Positions 12,389 through 24,242 of a DNA stretch of 64,000 bases are shown here, one piece after another. The notes below the pieces were generated by a model. That model worked only from the letters and a program-made list of their open reading frames with translations, made no database searches and had not been told where the DNA came from. The stretch's first letter is position 1. The number at the start of each line of letters is the position of its first letter. The position numbers and the translations under genes were made by a program. This DNA comes from Ziziphus jujuba. Taxonomy: Eukaryota > Streptophyta > Magnoliopsida > Rosales > Rhamnaceae. The DNA lies in the NCBI RefSeq assembly GCF_031755915.1, contig NC_083384.1:6812001-6876000 (forward strand). Reading direction: 5' to 3'.

Positions 12389-13205
12389 AATGCCTACGTG
12401 TGTTCTTGGCATAGCCGATAGAAAACGGCATAGCGAATGCTACACTTAGCCTCTAGCACAGGAGTGACGCGCAATACTAGCTCGTAGCGCCTACCGGTAC
12501 TGTCCTCGGGACTCCCTGTCCCTCGGAGACATAAGCCCACCTTCGTGGCACTTTATCTCTGCCCCATGGCTTGCCGTCGTCCATGGGAGGCTCGCTTAGC
12601 CCAAGCCCGAAGCCAGAGCCAGGGGCCGTGGAGAGCTAGACACGGACCACCCCCCTAAAGAGCTTATTGAGCCATTTCCTTTCTGGCAGCAACAGATATC
12701 ACTTTGAGCGAGGAATCATAATGGGGTTTTCTCTAGCAAACCTTCACATCTTGGTCTGCCATTCGACATGCAGCATCCTAGTGACATTCTTAAAAGATTC
12801 CCACGGCCCAGGATCGAAGATCCCGACCTTCAAATATTTACAAAAATGCCACTAGGCCATTCCAAAGGTGCGGACCGTCACATCCTCCCCCACTTCATTA
12901 TGTCGATGCCCTCATCGATGTGCCCGTTGGCTATCCTCAAGACTCCCACACTCCGAGCAACACCTTTCATCCACATAAGCTATTCAGGCTCAAACTCAAG
13001 ATCCTGCATATTTCGTCCCTCTACCTTTGTAGAATCACCTCTGTGACGACCTTCGCACGCCCACTCTTGGACTTGGCCAAGGACCTCTTGCATGCATTCA
13101 CCCAAACTCAAGCTTTCCTCAAAATGTGCACCTCCTTGTGCATAAATTAGTGCTTCACCCTGCACTTCCAGCTCCGTAAGCAGATAGTGTCCCCCTCGGA
13201 CGAAT

Positions 13206-13500
13206 TCTGCCTCTTGTATATCTTGCTGGCACCCTAGCCAGACTCATGTCCCCTTTGGACAAATGCTCTCTTCACTTGTTGGCATTCCTCTAGCCAACTT
13301 CATGTCCCTTCTTGGATGATGTTCTCTTCTGTCGTTGGCACCCAAGCCAACCCTTATTATCTCTCTTGGACGAATGCTTTCTTCACTTGTTGGCATCACT
13401 CTAGCCAACTTCGTGTCCCTTCTTGGACGAAGTTCTCTTCAGACAGTCGTTGCCATCCAAGCCAACGCTTATTGTCCCTCTTGGACGAATAGCTTCCCGA
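13206..13500. repeat. Degenerate ~56-60 bp tandem repeat
   Basis: About five successive units contain the theme ttggca..ctagccaac..tgtccctcttggacgaa, with alternating longer and shorter spacing. It lies inside the LARD-like element. A second repetitive theme, 'ttggcccttttggcc', recurs at about 14870-15090. Confidence 0.75.
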
Positions 13501-15838
13501 GCTCCAAAGTGAAGCATCCACTTGCCTTCAAGGTCCTCGCGTGGACTGAACTCTACTAAATAATCCGATGGTGACATTGACCCTCTCATCGAGCACACCT
13601 CTCAGGTGTTGCCCCTATGTCAACTGTCCCAATGGTACCCAAACTCGAGAGTTCTTCATGTGGTAGTTCTTCTCTTTTTTGAACTCCACTTCATGCTTCT
13701 TCGGCATTCTGTTGCCGTGACGAGCTAAGTTTCCCTTCTTAGCTCTTGTTCCCATGCTCAAATTTCCATCCCCACGATGGTGATGTGCTAGCAATTCTCA
13801 AGCTAGCTTTGCCTTCTCCAATGGCAAATTGATGCACAACATCCCTCAAGTGTGCATTTATTCTTGTGGCTTCCAGCACCAATCCCCTAGGCAAGTGGCA
13901 TCCTCTACTCGACGAGTTACCACATTTTGAATGGAGGTCCTCTCTTCTACGACCCCTTTATTTCGGCTGTTGACACCTAGTGTCACCTTGAAGTAAGTCA
14001 TTTCCTTAGTTCTTTGCCTCAATCTTGTTCTCCTTTGTATCTCGGCTCCTTCTTTTAGCCAGTTTTGTCCTCTGGCAAATTTACAATGCTCCACGCATCC
14101 AAGGTTCCTTCTTGAACCCCAATCTTGCCCTCCGGCAATGTACCACACTCAAATTTGACCCTCTTGGTCATATAAGGACATTTTATTGGTCTCCGCTGAG
14201 ACTTTCCTTCATAGTCCTTTCCCTTTCCATGCTTACATACATCTTTTGGTGCTTCACTTTTGTGAGGTTCTGGGTTTCTCTGGATTCATCGTTGTCTGGC
14301 CCTTATCCCTCTACAAATGGCTTTCAAACTCCACAAGGCTACTTAATCATGGCCCTACTTTTGGCTCCCTCCAACTCTAGCCAAAAGATTTAAGGATAAG
14401 GTATCGTCCTTTATGAAATTCTCCAACCAGACTTTTGCTTCAGTGCACGCTGCCTAACTCAGATTTTGGCTTCCAAAACCACCACTTCTTTATGCCCAAG
14501 GTGTAGGGTGTCAACGCAATGAACACTCCCCCACTTATGCCATCGACGCCTAGCTTCAGTGCTCATCCAAATTCCACCCAAGCAAACATTTACTCTCTCA
14601 TCGAACCGGCTCACTTATGGCTTCCTTATGGACTTGCACCAGAGTCTCATGCCCTCATGGCACTGACCACCACACCCTCAAGGCTGTTGCTTCTATTGAA
14701 GTCTTTTGCCTCCACAACCGACATTTTGTGCCCATGTGCACCAATACTTTTGAGGCTACCCAAGCTCTGTGGTCTAGTTGTACTTCCTCTAAAGCTCGTG
14801 CCTCCACGGTATTTTGACATTCGGCCTTCATGCCTTGTTGTCATCGTCGCTTGCTCTCTGCCTTTTCTTTGGCAGCCCCTTGGCCCTCTTGGCCTGATCT
14901 GCTATGTTGCTCGCATTGGTGCCTCTATGGCAACCACAATTTTGGCCCCGCTGGCCTGATCTCTTGAGTTCACGCCCACCATCATGCCTTCATGGCATGC
15001 ATGACTCTTGGCCCTTTTGGCCTAATCTCTAATCCTCGCCTGTACTTGTGCCTTAATGGCATCTAAACTTTGGCCCTGATGGCCCCATTATTCAATGATG
15101 CTCAACGGGAGTTTCCCTTAGAACTTACACCCTCGCACCCACTCGTCTCGACTTCTAATTCGCTTCGACAAGGTTGTCCTTTCTCTTGGACAAACATGGC
15201 CTCTGCCACCCAGCTGCACTGGCTTGTTCTTTCTTCCCCACTCTTTGTGGTTGTCAAGACTCTTGGTCAAAATGGATCTATGTTTGGTATTTTCTGTAAT
15301 TCTTATGACCAATACCCCAAAAGAAACACATGGCTAACAAGCCCTCAACTACCCAAGAGAACTGCACTACTCATGGTTTGTACTCCTATAAGAGCATTGT
15401 GGCTGGAAATCTCTTGTGGCTCCTTATTTAACAATGCATGTATTCCTTTCTGAGCACCAATGCTTGTCCCATTCAAGAACTTCGCATTTGCCTCGCTGCT
15501 CGAGCATCCCAGTTAAAGTGCATTTGTATCACACACTGGCACTCGTTTGGTGAACATCCCCACATCATATTCAAGTTAGGCATGCCGCCAAAACTACCCA
15601 CACACCATGCAAGAATGCCTTCCTTCACAGTAGCATCGGGGTTCTACGGATCCAAGCATCACCAACCAATACCATCCGTTCCTCGATTTGCCTGTTGCAG
15701 GACAAACTGGGATTTGATACCAACTGTCACAGTCCTACATTTTATGCAGCGAAAATAGACCGTGCGGTGCCAAGACTCTCTAGTCATGGCTAGCCTTCTC
15801 ACTATCCAAGTTCATATATTGACCCATCTGATACCAAT

Positions 15839-16269
15839 TGTACGCCCCTGAGGTTCACCGGCGAGGACTATGATTGTTTCCTGGCATCACGGCTAATAGC
15901 CTAGATGCTCACCCCATCTATTTCTTTCTCATAATCATCATGGCTCATGCCGCCCAGCAAGCTAGCCCGATGGCCTCATGCCCACTCGGTAGCTTGTTAC
16001 TCAGTCTTGTGCCAAGATCTTGCCAGCAACCCAGTTCTCCATTCGGGCCTTGTCCATGCACATCTCGAATAGCATCCGACCCTGGAGCATGCACGCCAGC
16101 ATCGTGCCAACATGCCACCCAAGGTAGCAACACAAGATCGGAAGCCCACAGACGAATGTCACCCGATGGCATGGTGTCGCCCCGTCCATGCCTATTCAGC
16201 TTCCGACCCTCTTGAGCGAGGCAGAACCGAGCCCCCGCTTACTGGCACATTTGCCACAACCTTGTAACA
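15839..16269 (-). repeat. Right LTR of the LARD-like element, with adjacent primer-binding site
   Basis: 431 bases with TG...CA termini. The flanking gataccaa (15829-15837) is the complement of the TTGGTATC start of an initiator-Met primer-binding site. A second gataccaa lies at about 15716, hinting at a duplicated or nested end. Confidence 0.65.
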
Positions 16270-17344
16270 AAGGTAATTGGTCTCTCTGCTTCTCTTTTAT
16301 CTTTTTTACTGCCTCTCTCTCTCTCTCTCTCTCTCTAATTCGTTTTTTCTACTTTCCTCTGTCTTTTTTACTCCTATTGGCGCTGTTTAATTTTAGTCTC
16401 CGCTTTCTTATGCTTTTTATCTTTTCATTTTCTTCTTTTTACATTTTTTTTTCTGCTTTCTCGAATTAATTTTTCTATGCACTTTCTAATTGTTAGTCTT
16501 AATGGCCTTCTTGTTATATGGTAAAATTGTTTGTTCCATGGACTACCAATTTTATATTTGTGGAATTCCATTTTATGCCCTTCAAATTAAAATTCTAAAG
16601 AAATGAGAAATAGAAAAAAGAAAGAAAAAGGCTATATACTATTTTGAACTATAACTTTTTCTTGGTATAAATAAGGCAAAAAGGCAACCATTTTTAGTTT
16701 TATTTTTTTAAAAGAAAAAAAAAGATAATGATGTTCATAATTTATACATTTTATTATTTTTTTTAAATATACGTTTCATTATTTTTTTTTCAATTTTTTT
16801 TTATTTGGATAAATACTTTAACGAAAATAAAGGCAACTGTTTCTATTTTATATGGAAAAGAAAATATAGATATAGAAAAAAAAATAAATTATTATATGTA
16901 GAAAAACATAATAAAATATGTAAAAAACTATTGCTAAATTTTAAAAACAAGAATGCTATCGCTAAAATTAAGACAATAATTACAAGAACGTTGATAGATA
17001 TCTAAATTTTTTTTTTAATTTTTTTTTTATTAAAAAGAGAATGTTTCTTACAAGTTATTTTTATTTTTTTAAACGGTAAAATATTTTTGAAAGAAAAGTT
17101 TTTTACATTTACGAAAAGTTCATAAGTTTTAAAATTAAAGATAACAAATTTAACTGAAAATAATTAACTTTTTAAAATTTAATTTAAAAGAAAATTATAA
17201 CTTTAATATTTAACTTTTAAACTTTCAAAGTTTGTTTTTTTTCAATTTTTTCCATGCAAACCAGACTAGTACTACTACTTGATCAAAAATAAAATAAAAA
17301 ATAAAAAAATTACACTACTTAGATAAGAGCATAAGGGCATAAAT
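16270..17344. other. AT-rich spacer with (CT)n microsatellite
   Basis: No gene seen. A (ct)n run lies at about 16313-16338. The rest is poly-T/poly-A-rich sequence in which short low-complexity ORFs arise by chance. Confidence 0.7.
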
Positions 17345-18667
17345 TGGAATTTCATAAAATCTAAGATTAGTAGTTAGTGGAGCAAACTATTTTAGCATAT
17401 GACAACAATGTCAAAGGATGGACAACTAGAGTTTTGCAACTAGAGAAATTAAAGAGAGGAATTAGAAAGAGTGTAATAGAGAAAGTGTAGAGAGAGAAGA
17501 GAGTAGAAAGAAAGTGGAGGGAGGAAATTTAAGTGAAGTAGAGAAAGAAGAATAAAGTGAGAAAGAGATATTAAGGAGAGAAAGTAGTACGGAGTAAAAT
17601 ATAGAGAAGATGGGGAGATTGAAGTGGAAGAAAGTAACGAGGAACAGGGAGGGAGGGGGAGGTTGGTCGTGAGAAAGTGGAGTCTCAGAATGTTGGAGAT
17701 GGAGGAGAAGTAGGAAAAATAGAGAGAAAAAAATGGGGATAGGGAGATAGAGAAGAGAGGATAGGGAAGGAGGTGTTTTTATTTTGGGCAAAGAGTTAAT
17801 GTAATATGTTTTATATATCTTTGATAATAAATTTCAATTCAGTACCCAGTTACTTGATTCTCACTCTCAATCTATATTTTGAATCATTCACTATTTACAA
17901 ATACAATATTTTTTCAAAGAAAAACAGAAAATGGAAAAAGTTAGCTCATTATAAAATATAATGTAGCATGCGATAAAATTCTAATAGTTCATCCTAAGAA
18001 GTTACACATTATTTGTAGATAAGAGAGAAGTAACTTACTAAAAAGTTACAATTTTGTTTAATTATTTTTGAGTAATTTGTTTACTCAGTCCCAATTTATA
18101 TTTTAAACTTTTCACTACCTATAAGTATAATCTGTTTCTAAATAAAAACGAAAAACGAAAAATGAAAATAGGTTAGCTTTTTTATTTAATGTAATGTAGC
18201 ATGCGATAAAATTCTAGTAGTTCATCTCAAAAAATTAAAAACTATTTGTAAGTATGAGAGAAATAACTTATCAAAAGTTTTTGTTTAATTATTTGTGAGT
18301 AGTTTCTTTAGAAAGCAAATATAACTCTTAATCCCACATATTGAAGACTAAGCAATGACTAAGATTAGTATTCCAACTAAAAATATGTAAAGAAGTAGAA
18401 TTGTCTTTTTTTGGTGTTGAAAACCAAAAGCAAAATGCAAAAACCAATTACCTTCAAATTTGATAAACTTTCAAATCTTCTACATACTAATTTTGAACAA
18501 CTTGTAGGAATATTCCACAATAATAAAGTTCTAAGAAAAATAAAAATTAATTTTTCCTTTATTAGTACTACTTGGAATCGATAGTATCCTGCAATAAAGA
18601 ACTATGCAACCAGTTAAATCTAGCAGCATTGACTTTAGTCAAGTAGTGACCAAAAATTTGCACCATC
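17345..18667. repeat. 5' flank of CNL copy 2, distal part (duplicate of 1-1320)
   Basis: It matches the window start, including the purine-rich tract (about 17440-17780) and the two ~210-bp imperfect tandem units (about 17860-18300). It stops at the copia insertion site and continues at 24243. Confidence 0.85.
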
Positions 18668-19114
18668 TGTGAAGTTCAGCTGCACCACCACTGCACTGAC
18701 AGTGTGAAGACTGCTCAGCCACCATCTTTGACAATGGTCATTGCTACATTTAACACCGAACTCCAACTTGCTCAACAATTGTGGGCTACTGTCAGAAGCT
18801 GTTGAAGATTGTGGCCATGCAACCGACCTTGTAAGCCTATAAATAGGCTCCATCCCGTTGCATGCAAGCCAAGCCAAGAGAGCAAGCTCAATATCATCCC
18901 AAGTGAGGAGTATTGAGAGTAAACTCCGAGAGAGAGAGTGTTTAAGTTCTAGAGAGAGCTTGAGAGAAGAGTGAGCAATTCCAGAGAGAATTTGACAGTG
19001 TAGAGAGAGGTTCCACGTGAGAATCCTCCACGAGAGAAGTTTTTATTTTTGTATTCTATTTCCAAGAGAGTAATAGAATTCTTTTTATTTTTCTTCTCAT
19101 ATTTCTTCTCTAAA
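18668..19114 (+). repeat. 5' LTR of copia family A (3' end missing)
   Basis: It aligns without indels to 23771-24217 and then diverges. A TATA box tataaata lies at 18839-18846, followed by GA-rich leader sequence. Confidence 0.9.
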
Positions 19115-19723
19115 CTCCAGGTCAAGAGCTTGGGTTCAAAGTTTGAAGAAACAGAGCCTCTGTTCTTCAAGTTGGTGTTTTGAAAAGTTGCTCAAATAAT
19201 TAATTTGACAATACCAGGTGAAAGTACTCGAAGAGAAGAGAACAACCAAGTTCGCCGGAAAGAAACTCAGAACGTCATGCATCCGAACGCGCCATCTGAA
19301 ATTTTCTGCAGCAGATCACGCGCCTCACGCGCAGCACGCGCTGTCTGGAGGTTGAAGACGACCACGGCAGTAGACACGTCAGTGCACTTAGCCACGTCAT
19401 CTGCCACGCGAGCCAACACGTTGTCAGCCACGCAATCGCCACATCATCTGCCACGTGTTGACACGTCAACATAATTTGCCACGTCATCAGTAGGTTCTAA
19501 AATTACGGAACAGCCCCTGAATTGTTGGAAATTACAGATTGACCCCTGTAGTTTCTGTATTTACAGGTTGACCCAGAAGTTTTATGAAATTATATTTTTG
19601 CCCCAAAATTTTTGGTAATTATATTTTGACCACGGAAGAGTCAAGTCCACCATTTTCGGCCGTTCCGAACGCAACGGTTAACTCCATTTTGCCAAATTCG
19701 GCTCCATTTTTGGTTAAGCCATA

Positions 19724-20986
19724 ATGTCAATGGAAGAATCATCTTCGGGAGCTATGGTTAAGCTCACTGCCACAAATTATACACTTTGGAGACCTCGGAT
19801 GAAAGATCTCCTCAATTGTAAGGATCTGTTTGATCCTATAGAAGCTAAAGGAGAAAACCCCGATCCCAGTAAAGAAGCAGAATGGAAGAAATTAAACAAG
19901 AAAATGATTGGTCAGATCAGGCAATGGATCGACCATAGTGTTTTCCATCATGTAGCGAAGGAAACGGATGCATATGCCACCTGGACAAAATCGGAGGACA
20001 TGTACCAGGCCAAGACTACTCGGAACAAAGCCCTGTTGGTTAAGCAATTGGTAAATCTAAAATTACAGAGTGGAACTTTTGTAGCCGAGCATACCAGTGA
20101 GTTTCAGAGCTTGGTAAATCAACTATTTGCTGTGGATTACCAACTAGGGGATGAGGATCAGGCCCTCCTACTTCTAAGCTCTCTTCCAGACAGTTGGGAG
20201 ACATTGGTAGTCTCTCTCAGCAATTCGGCCCCGAATGGCAAACTTACTATATCTATGGTTAAGGATGCCCTATTTAATGAAGAGGCCAGGAAAAAAGATG
20301 TTGGCATGGATCAGTCACATGCCCTTGTCATAGAGAGAGGAAGACAGCAAAGAGGTGGTCGAGATAGGGGGAAAGGCAAGAATAAGAGCAGAGGCAGATC
20401 TACAGACGGTAGAAAATCATCATATAAGTGCTATCATTGTGGCCTGGAGGGTCACATGAAGAAGAACTGCAGAAAGTTGTTGAGAGAGCAGAGACTCCAA
20501 GGTAATCAGCCGAAGAAGGATGGAGAGACACTAGTCACTGTTAAAGGAGAAATGGCGCTCTGCTCCACCGAAGAAGAGACATGCCTTGATATATCAACCC
20601 AAGATGTTGAGTGGGTAGTCGATACTGCAGTAGCCTACCATGCCACTCCACACAGAGATTTCTTCAAAACGTACAAAACAGGAGACTTTGGTACGGTAAA
20701 GATGGGAAATTCCAGTTTCGCAAAGATTATGGGAACTGGTGATATTCAAGTAAAAACGAATGTTGGTTGTACAATCACTTTGAAGGATGTCCGTTATGTT
20801 CCAGATCTTCGGCTTAATCTACTTTCGGGAGCAGCCTTAGACAAGCAAGGCTATGACAACTACTTCAGCAAAGGCACATGGAAAATGATGAAAGGTGCCA
20901 TAGTTGTCGCCCGAGGACATATTTTTGGAATGTTGTACAAAACTCATGTGAAGATATGTGCAGATAGCCTCAATATTGTAGAATGA
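19724..20986 (+). CDS. Copia family A gag plus protease (420 aa)
   Basis: Open reading frame of a retrotransposon capsid polyprotein. The N-terminal half is a UBN2/gag-type domain (KLTATNYTLWRPRM near residue 14, FQSLVNQL near 128). It is followed by an RG-rich basic stretch and a CCHC zinc knuckle, CYHCGLEGHMKKNC, near residues 237-250. The protease follows, with WVVDTAVAYH near residue 295; the family active site is usually D[ST]G-like, so Val in place of the usual residue may weaken it. The frame stops at TGA 20984-20986, where an intact copia would read on into integrase. This is the longest intact reading frame of the element. Confidence 0.85.
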   Translation: MSMEESSSGAMVKLTATNYTLWRPRMKDLLNCKDLFDPIEAKGENPDPSKEAEWKKLNKKMIGQIRQWIDHSVFHHVAKETDAYATWTKSEDMYQAKTTRNKALLVKQLVNLKLQSGTFVAEHTSEFQSLVNQLFAVDYQLGDEDQALLLLSSLPDSWETLVVSLSNSAPNGKLTISMVKDALFNEEARKKDVGMDQSHALVIERGRQQRGGRDRGKGKNKSRGRSTDGRKSSYKCYHCGLEGHMKKNCRKLLREQRLQGNQPKKDGETLVTVKGEMALCSTEEETCLDISTQDVEWVVDTAVAYHATPHRDFFKTYKTGDFGTVKMGNSSFAKIMGTGDIQVKTNVGCTITLKDVRYVPDLRLNLLSGAALDKQGYDNYFSKGTWKMMKGAIVVARGHIFGMLYKTHVKICADSLNIVE

Positions 20987-23737
20987 GAGATGTCCCAAAA
21001 TCTGTGTCACCAGAGACTCGGTCATATGAGTGAAAAAGGATTGTCCACTTTGGCAAGGAAGAAGCTTATCACTGTTTGCAAGGATGCTGCGCTAGATCCT
21101 TGTAATCACTGCTTGTTTGGTAAGCAACATTGAGTCTCCTTCAGTTCCTCTGCATCGAGAAGATTAGAGTTGCTTAGTCTGGTGCACTCTGATGTCTGTG
21201 GTCCCATGGAGGTGGAATCATTAGGTGGCAATAAGTATTTCCTGACCTTCATTGATGATACTTCTCGGAAGGTATGGGTATATTTCTTGAAGACAAATGA
21301 CCAGGTATTGGATTACTTCAAACTGTTTCATACAATGGTAGAGCGTGAAATAGGAAAGAAGCTGAAATGTCTCCGCTCAGATAATGGAGGCAAGTATACT
21401 TCCAAGGAGTTCGATGCCTACTGTAGAAGACACGGCATTCGACATGAGAAGATGGTCCCTCGCACCCCACAACATAATGGAATAGCCGAAAGAATGAACT
21501 GAACCATTATGGAAAAGGTCAGAAGTATGATCAGTATAGCTAAGCTGCCAAAGCCATTCTGGGGAGAAGCTGTTCGTGCCGCCTGCTATTTAATCAATAG
21601 ATCACCATCAGTACTGTTGCATTTTGAAATTCTGGAGAAAGTGTGGTCGGGTAAGATTCCCTCCTACTCTCATTTAAGAGTGTTTGGTTGTTTAGCTTAT
21701 GTACATATATCCAAGGAGCTCAGACAGAAGCTCGATGCAAGATCTACTCCATGAATTTTTATAGGATATGGAGATGAAGAATTCGGATACAGGTTATGGG
21801 ACCCAAAAACAAAGAAGGTTATTAGAAGCAGAGATGTAGTATTCCATGAAAACCAGACAATGGAAGACATTGAAAATCCCAGAATGTCTCCTAATTGTAG
21901 TTCTAGTGCCGAGAATTTTTATCCTAATCCAGAACCAGCACAAATAGCCACAGAGGATAATGAGGTGCATGAAGATATACCAGAAGTAGACCAGGAGGAA
22001 GAAGGGGATATTGAGCAGGGGGAGACTCAATCCTCTCAAGCAACTACAGGGCCATCACAGTGGTCAGATGATGGTACACCTCCTGAAACCAGTGGTTTAC
22101 AAGTTCGGAGATATGAGCGAGGCTGAATTCCATCAAAGAGATTTCCAGAATCTGAGTATATTCTGCTTACTGAAGAGGGGGAGCCAGAGAGTTTCCAGGA
22201 AGCTGTTCTCATCAAGAGAAGGAAAAGTGGATGCAAGCAATGCAAGATGAGATGGAATCCTTGCAGAAAAATCATACTTATGAGTTGGTTGAACTTCCAA
22301 CAGGGAAGAAGGCGCTAAAGAATAAATGGGTGTTCAAGCTGAAGAAAGATGGCAGCGAAAAGGTAGTGAAACACAAAGCTCGATTGGTGGTCAAAGAATT
22401 TCTTCAGAAGAAAGGAATTGACTTTGATGAGAATTTTTCACCAGTGGTAAAAATGACTTCAATTCGAGTCATTTTTGGTTTAGAAGCAAGTCTAAACCTA
22501 GAGCTTGAACAGATGGATGTGAAGACAGCATTTCTTCAGGTGATTTACATGAGGAAATCTACATGGAGCAACTAGAAGGATTTGAGGTTTCAGGGAAAGA
22601 AAACCTCGTATGCAAGCTGAAGAAGAGCTTGTATAGCCTCAAGCAAGCACCAAGACAATGGTACAAGAAGTTTTACTCGTTTATGGTGAGTCAAGGCTAT
22701 AAAAGGACTGCAGCAGACCAGTGTGTTTATATTAAAAAATTTTCAAGTGGAAACTTTATTGCACTTTTGCTATATGTGGACGACATGTTGATTGTTGGAC
22801 AAGATGCAATGAAGATTAGTTAGCTGAAGAAAGAATTGTCTAAGTCCTTTGATATGAAAGACTTAGGACCAGCTTAACAAATTTTGGGAATGCAAATAAT
22901 TCGAGACAGGAAGAATAGAAGGTTATGGCTATCTCAAGAGAAGTATGTTGAACGGGTGATAAAAAGATTCAACATGGATAAAGCCAAACCGATCAGCATT
23001 CCACTTGCAAATCATTTCAAGTTGAGCAAGAGATTGTGCCCCTCATCCAAAGAAAAGATAGAGGAGATGGCTTCAGTACCATATTCTTCAGCGGTAGGAA
23101 GTCTGATGTATGCAATGGTGTGTACCAGACCAGACATTGCTCATGAAGTAGGTGTTGTGAGCAGATTTCTTTCAAATCCTGGAAAGAAACACTGGGAAGC
23201 AGTCAAATGGATTCTCAGGTATCTTAAAGGTACATCGAAGCTGTGCTTGTGCTACGGGGGAGGTGCTCCAATCTCAGAAGGCTATACAGATGCATATATG
23301 GGCGGAGACCCTGACAATAGAAAGTCTACATCAGGTTATCTCTACACTTTTGTGGGGGGAGCTGTGTCATGGCAGTCAAGATTGCAGAAGTGTGTTCCTT
23401 TATCCACTACTGAAGCAGAGTACATTGCCGCAGCGGAAGCAGGTAAGGAAATATTGTGGTTAAATCGTTTTCTCATAGAATTGGGCATCAAGCAAGAAAC
23501 TACAAGATACATTGTGATAACCAAAGTGCCATGGATTTGAGCAAAAACTCAATGTATCATTCCCGTACAAAGCACATTGACATCTGCTATCATTGGATAC
23601 GCAAAGTAATAGATCAACAGTTTCTGAAACTGATGAAGATCCACATAAATGAGAATCCAGCAGATATGCTAACAAAAGTTGTTGCTCAAGAGAAGCTGAA
23701 GCTATGCAGAGACATAGCCGGAATGGATGGTAGATGA
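20987..23737 (+). pseudogene. Copia family A pol (integrase, RT, RNase H), broken
   Basis: Pre-integrase (HQRLGHMSEKGL, about 21005-21040) leads to the integrase core, with VHSDVCGP (about 21180), RSDNGGKY (about 21376) and GIAERMN (about 21480) carrying the D, D and E residues. The reverse transcriptase has YVDDML (about 22775), and RNase H has STTEAEY (about 23405). Stops interrupt at 21131-21133, 21500-21502, 21752-21754, 22124-22126, 22821-22823 and about 22875. Frameshifts lie near 22220, 22545 and 23515. No functional polyprotein can result. Confidence 0.9.
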
Positions 23738-23770
23738 CCATCAGTTTAAATGCGGCTGGAGGGGGAGAAT

Positions 23771-24237
23771 TGTGAAGTCCAGCCACACCACCACTGCACC
23801 GACAGTGTGAAGACTGCTCAGCCACCATCTTTGACAATGGCCATTACTGCATTTAACACCAAACTCCAACTTTCTTAACGATTGTGGGCTACTGTCAGAA
23901 GCTGTTGAAGATTGTGGCCATGCAACCGACCTTGTAAGCCTATAAATAGGCTCCATCTCGTTGCATGCAAGCCAAGCCAAGAGAGCAAGCTCAATATCAT
24001 CCTAAGTGAGGAGTATTGAGAGTAAACTCCGAGAGAGAGAGTGTTTAAGTTCTAGAGAGAGCTTAAGAGAAGAGTGAGCAATTCCAGAGAGAATTTGACA
24101 GTGTAGAGAGAGGTTCCATGTGAGAATCCTCCACAAGAGAAGTTTTTATTTTTGTATTCTATTTCCAAGAGAGTAATAGAATTCTTTTTATTTTTCTTCT
24201 CATATTTCTTCTCTAAAGTGGTCAGAGAACCACAACA
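23771..24237 (+). repeat. 3' LTR of copia family A
   Basis: 467 bases, TGTGAAGT to CACAACA, with the TATA box at about 23939-23946. The terminal 20 bases are also in the solo LTR at 3832-4315 but not in the 5' LTR. Confidence 0.93.
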
Positions 24238-24242
24238 CCATC

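Larger units (their letters stand above)
12050..16269 (-). mobile_element. Non-coding LTR retroelement (LARD-like), decayed
   Basis: Direct repeats at 12050-12388 and 15930-16269 enclose ~3.5 kb of internal sequence without recognisable gag or pol. The right repeat extends to a full LTR at 15839-16269 (plus strand TGTACGCCCC to CTTGTAACA). It is immediately preceded by ctgatacca, the complement of a TGGTATCAG primer-binding site, which puts the element on the minus strand. The left LTR has lost its outer ~90 bases, so no target duplication can be read. The interior is pyrimidine-rich on the plus strand and holds degenerate tandem motifs. It resembles a large retrotransposon derivative; a very decayed gypsy element is the alternative. 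Confidence 0.6.
18668..24237 (+). mobile_element. Ty1/copia retrotransposon, family A (decayed, full length)
   Basis: LTRs lie at 18668-19114 and 23771-24237, with a perfect 5-base target duplication ccatc (18663-18667 and 24238-24242). The internal order is gag, protease, integrase, reverse transcriptase, RNase H, which defines copia. A purine tract (about 23754-23769) precedes the 3' LTR. The LTRs differ by about 17 substitutions by eye, which suggests moderate age. The 5' LTR lacks the last 20 bases of the 3' LTR and no clear primer-binding site follows it. pol carries several stops and frameshifts, so the element is not autonomous. It splits the duplicated CNL flank and so inserted after the unit duplication. 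Confidence 0.95.

Noticed and set aside
12043..16215. Multiple 60-146 aa ORFs in the LARD-like element
   Set aside because: No recognisable domain. ORFs in the two repeat copies follow the direct repeats, and internal ORFs follow degenerate tandem motifs.
16188..16469. Hydrophobic Leu/Phe/Ser ORF that could pass for a membrane protein
   Set aside because: It is encoded by ct and poly-T low-complexity sequence next to an LTR end.
17462..17791. Minus-strand Ser/Leu/Pro-rich ORF
   Set aside because: It is the complement of the purine-rich tract, and the paralogous tract at 100-420 does not keep the frame.
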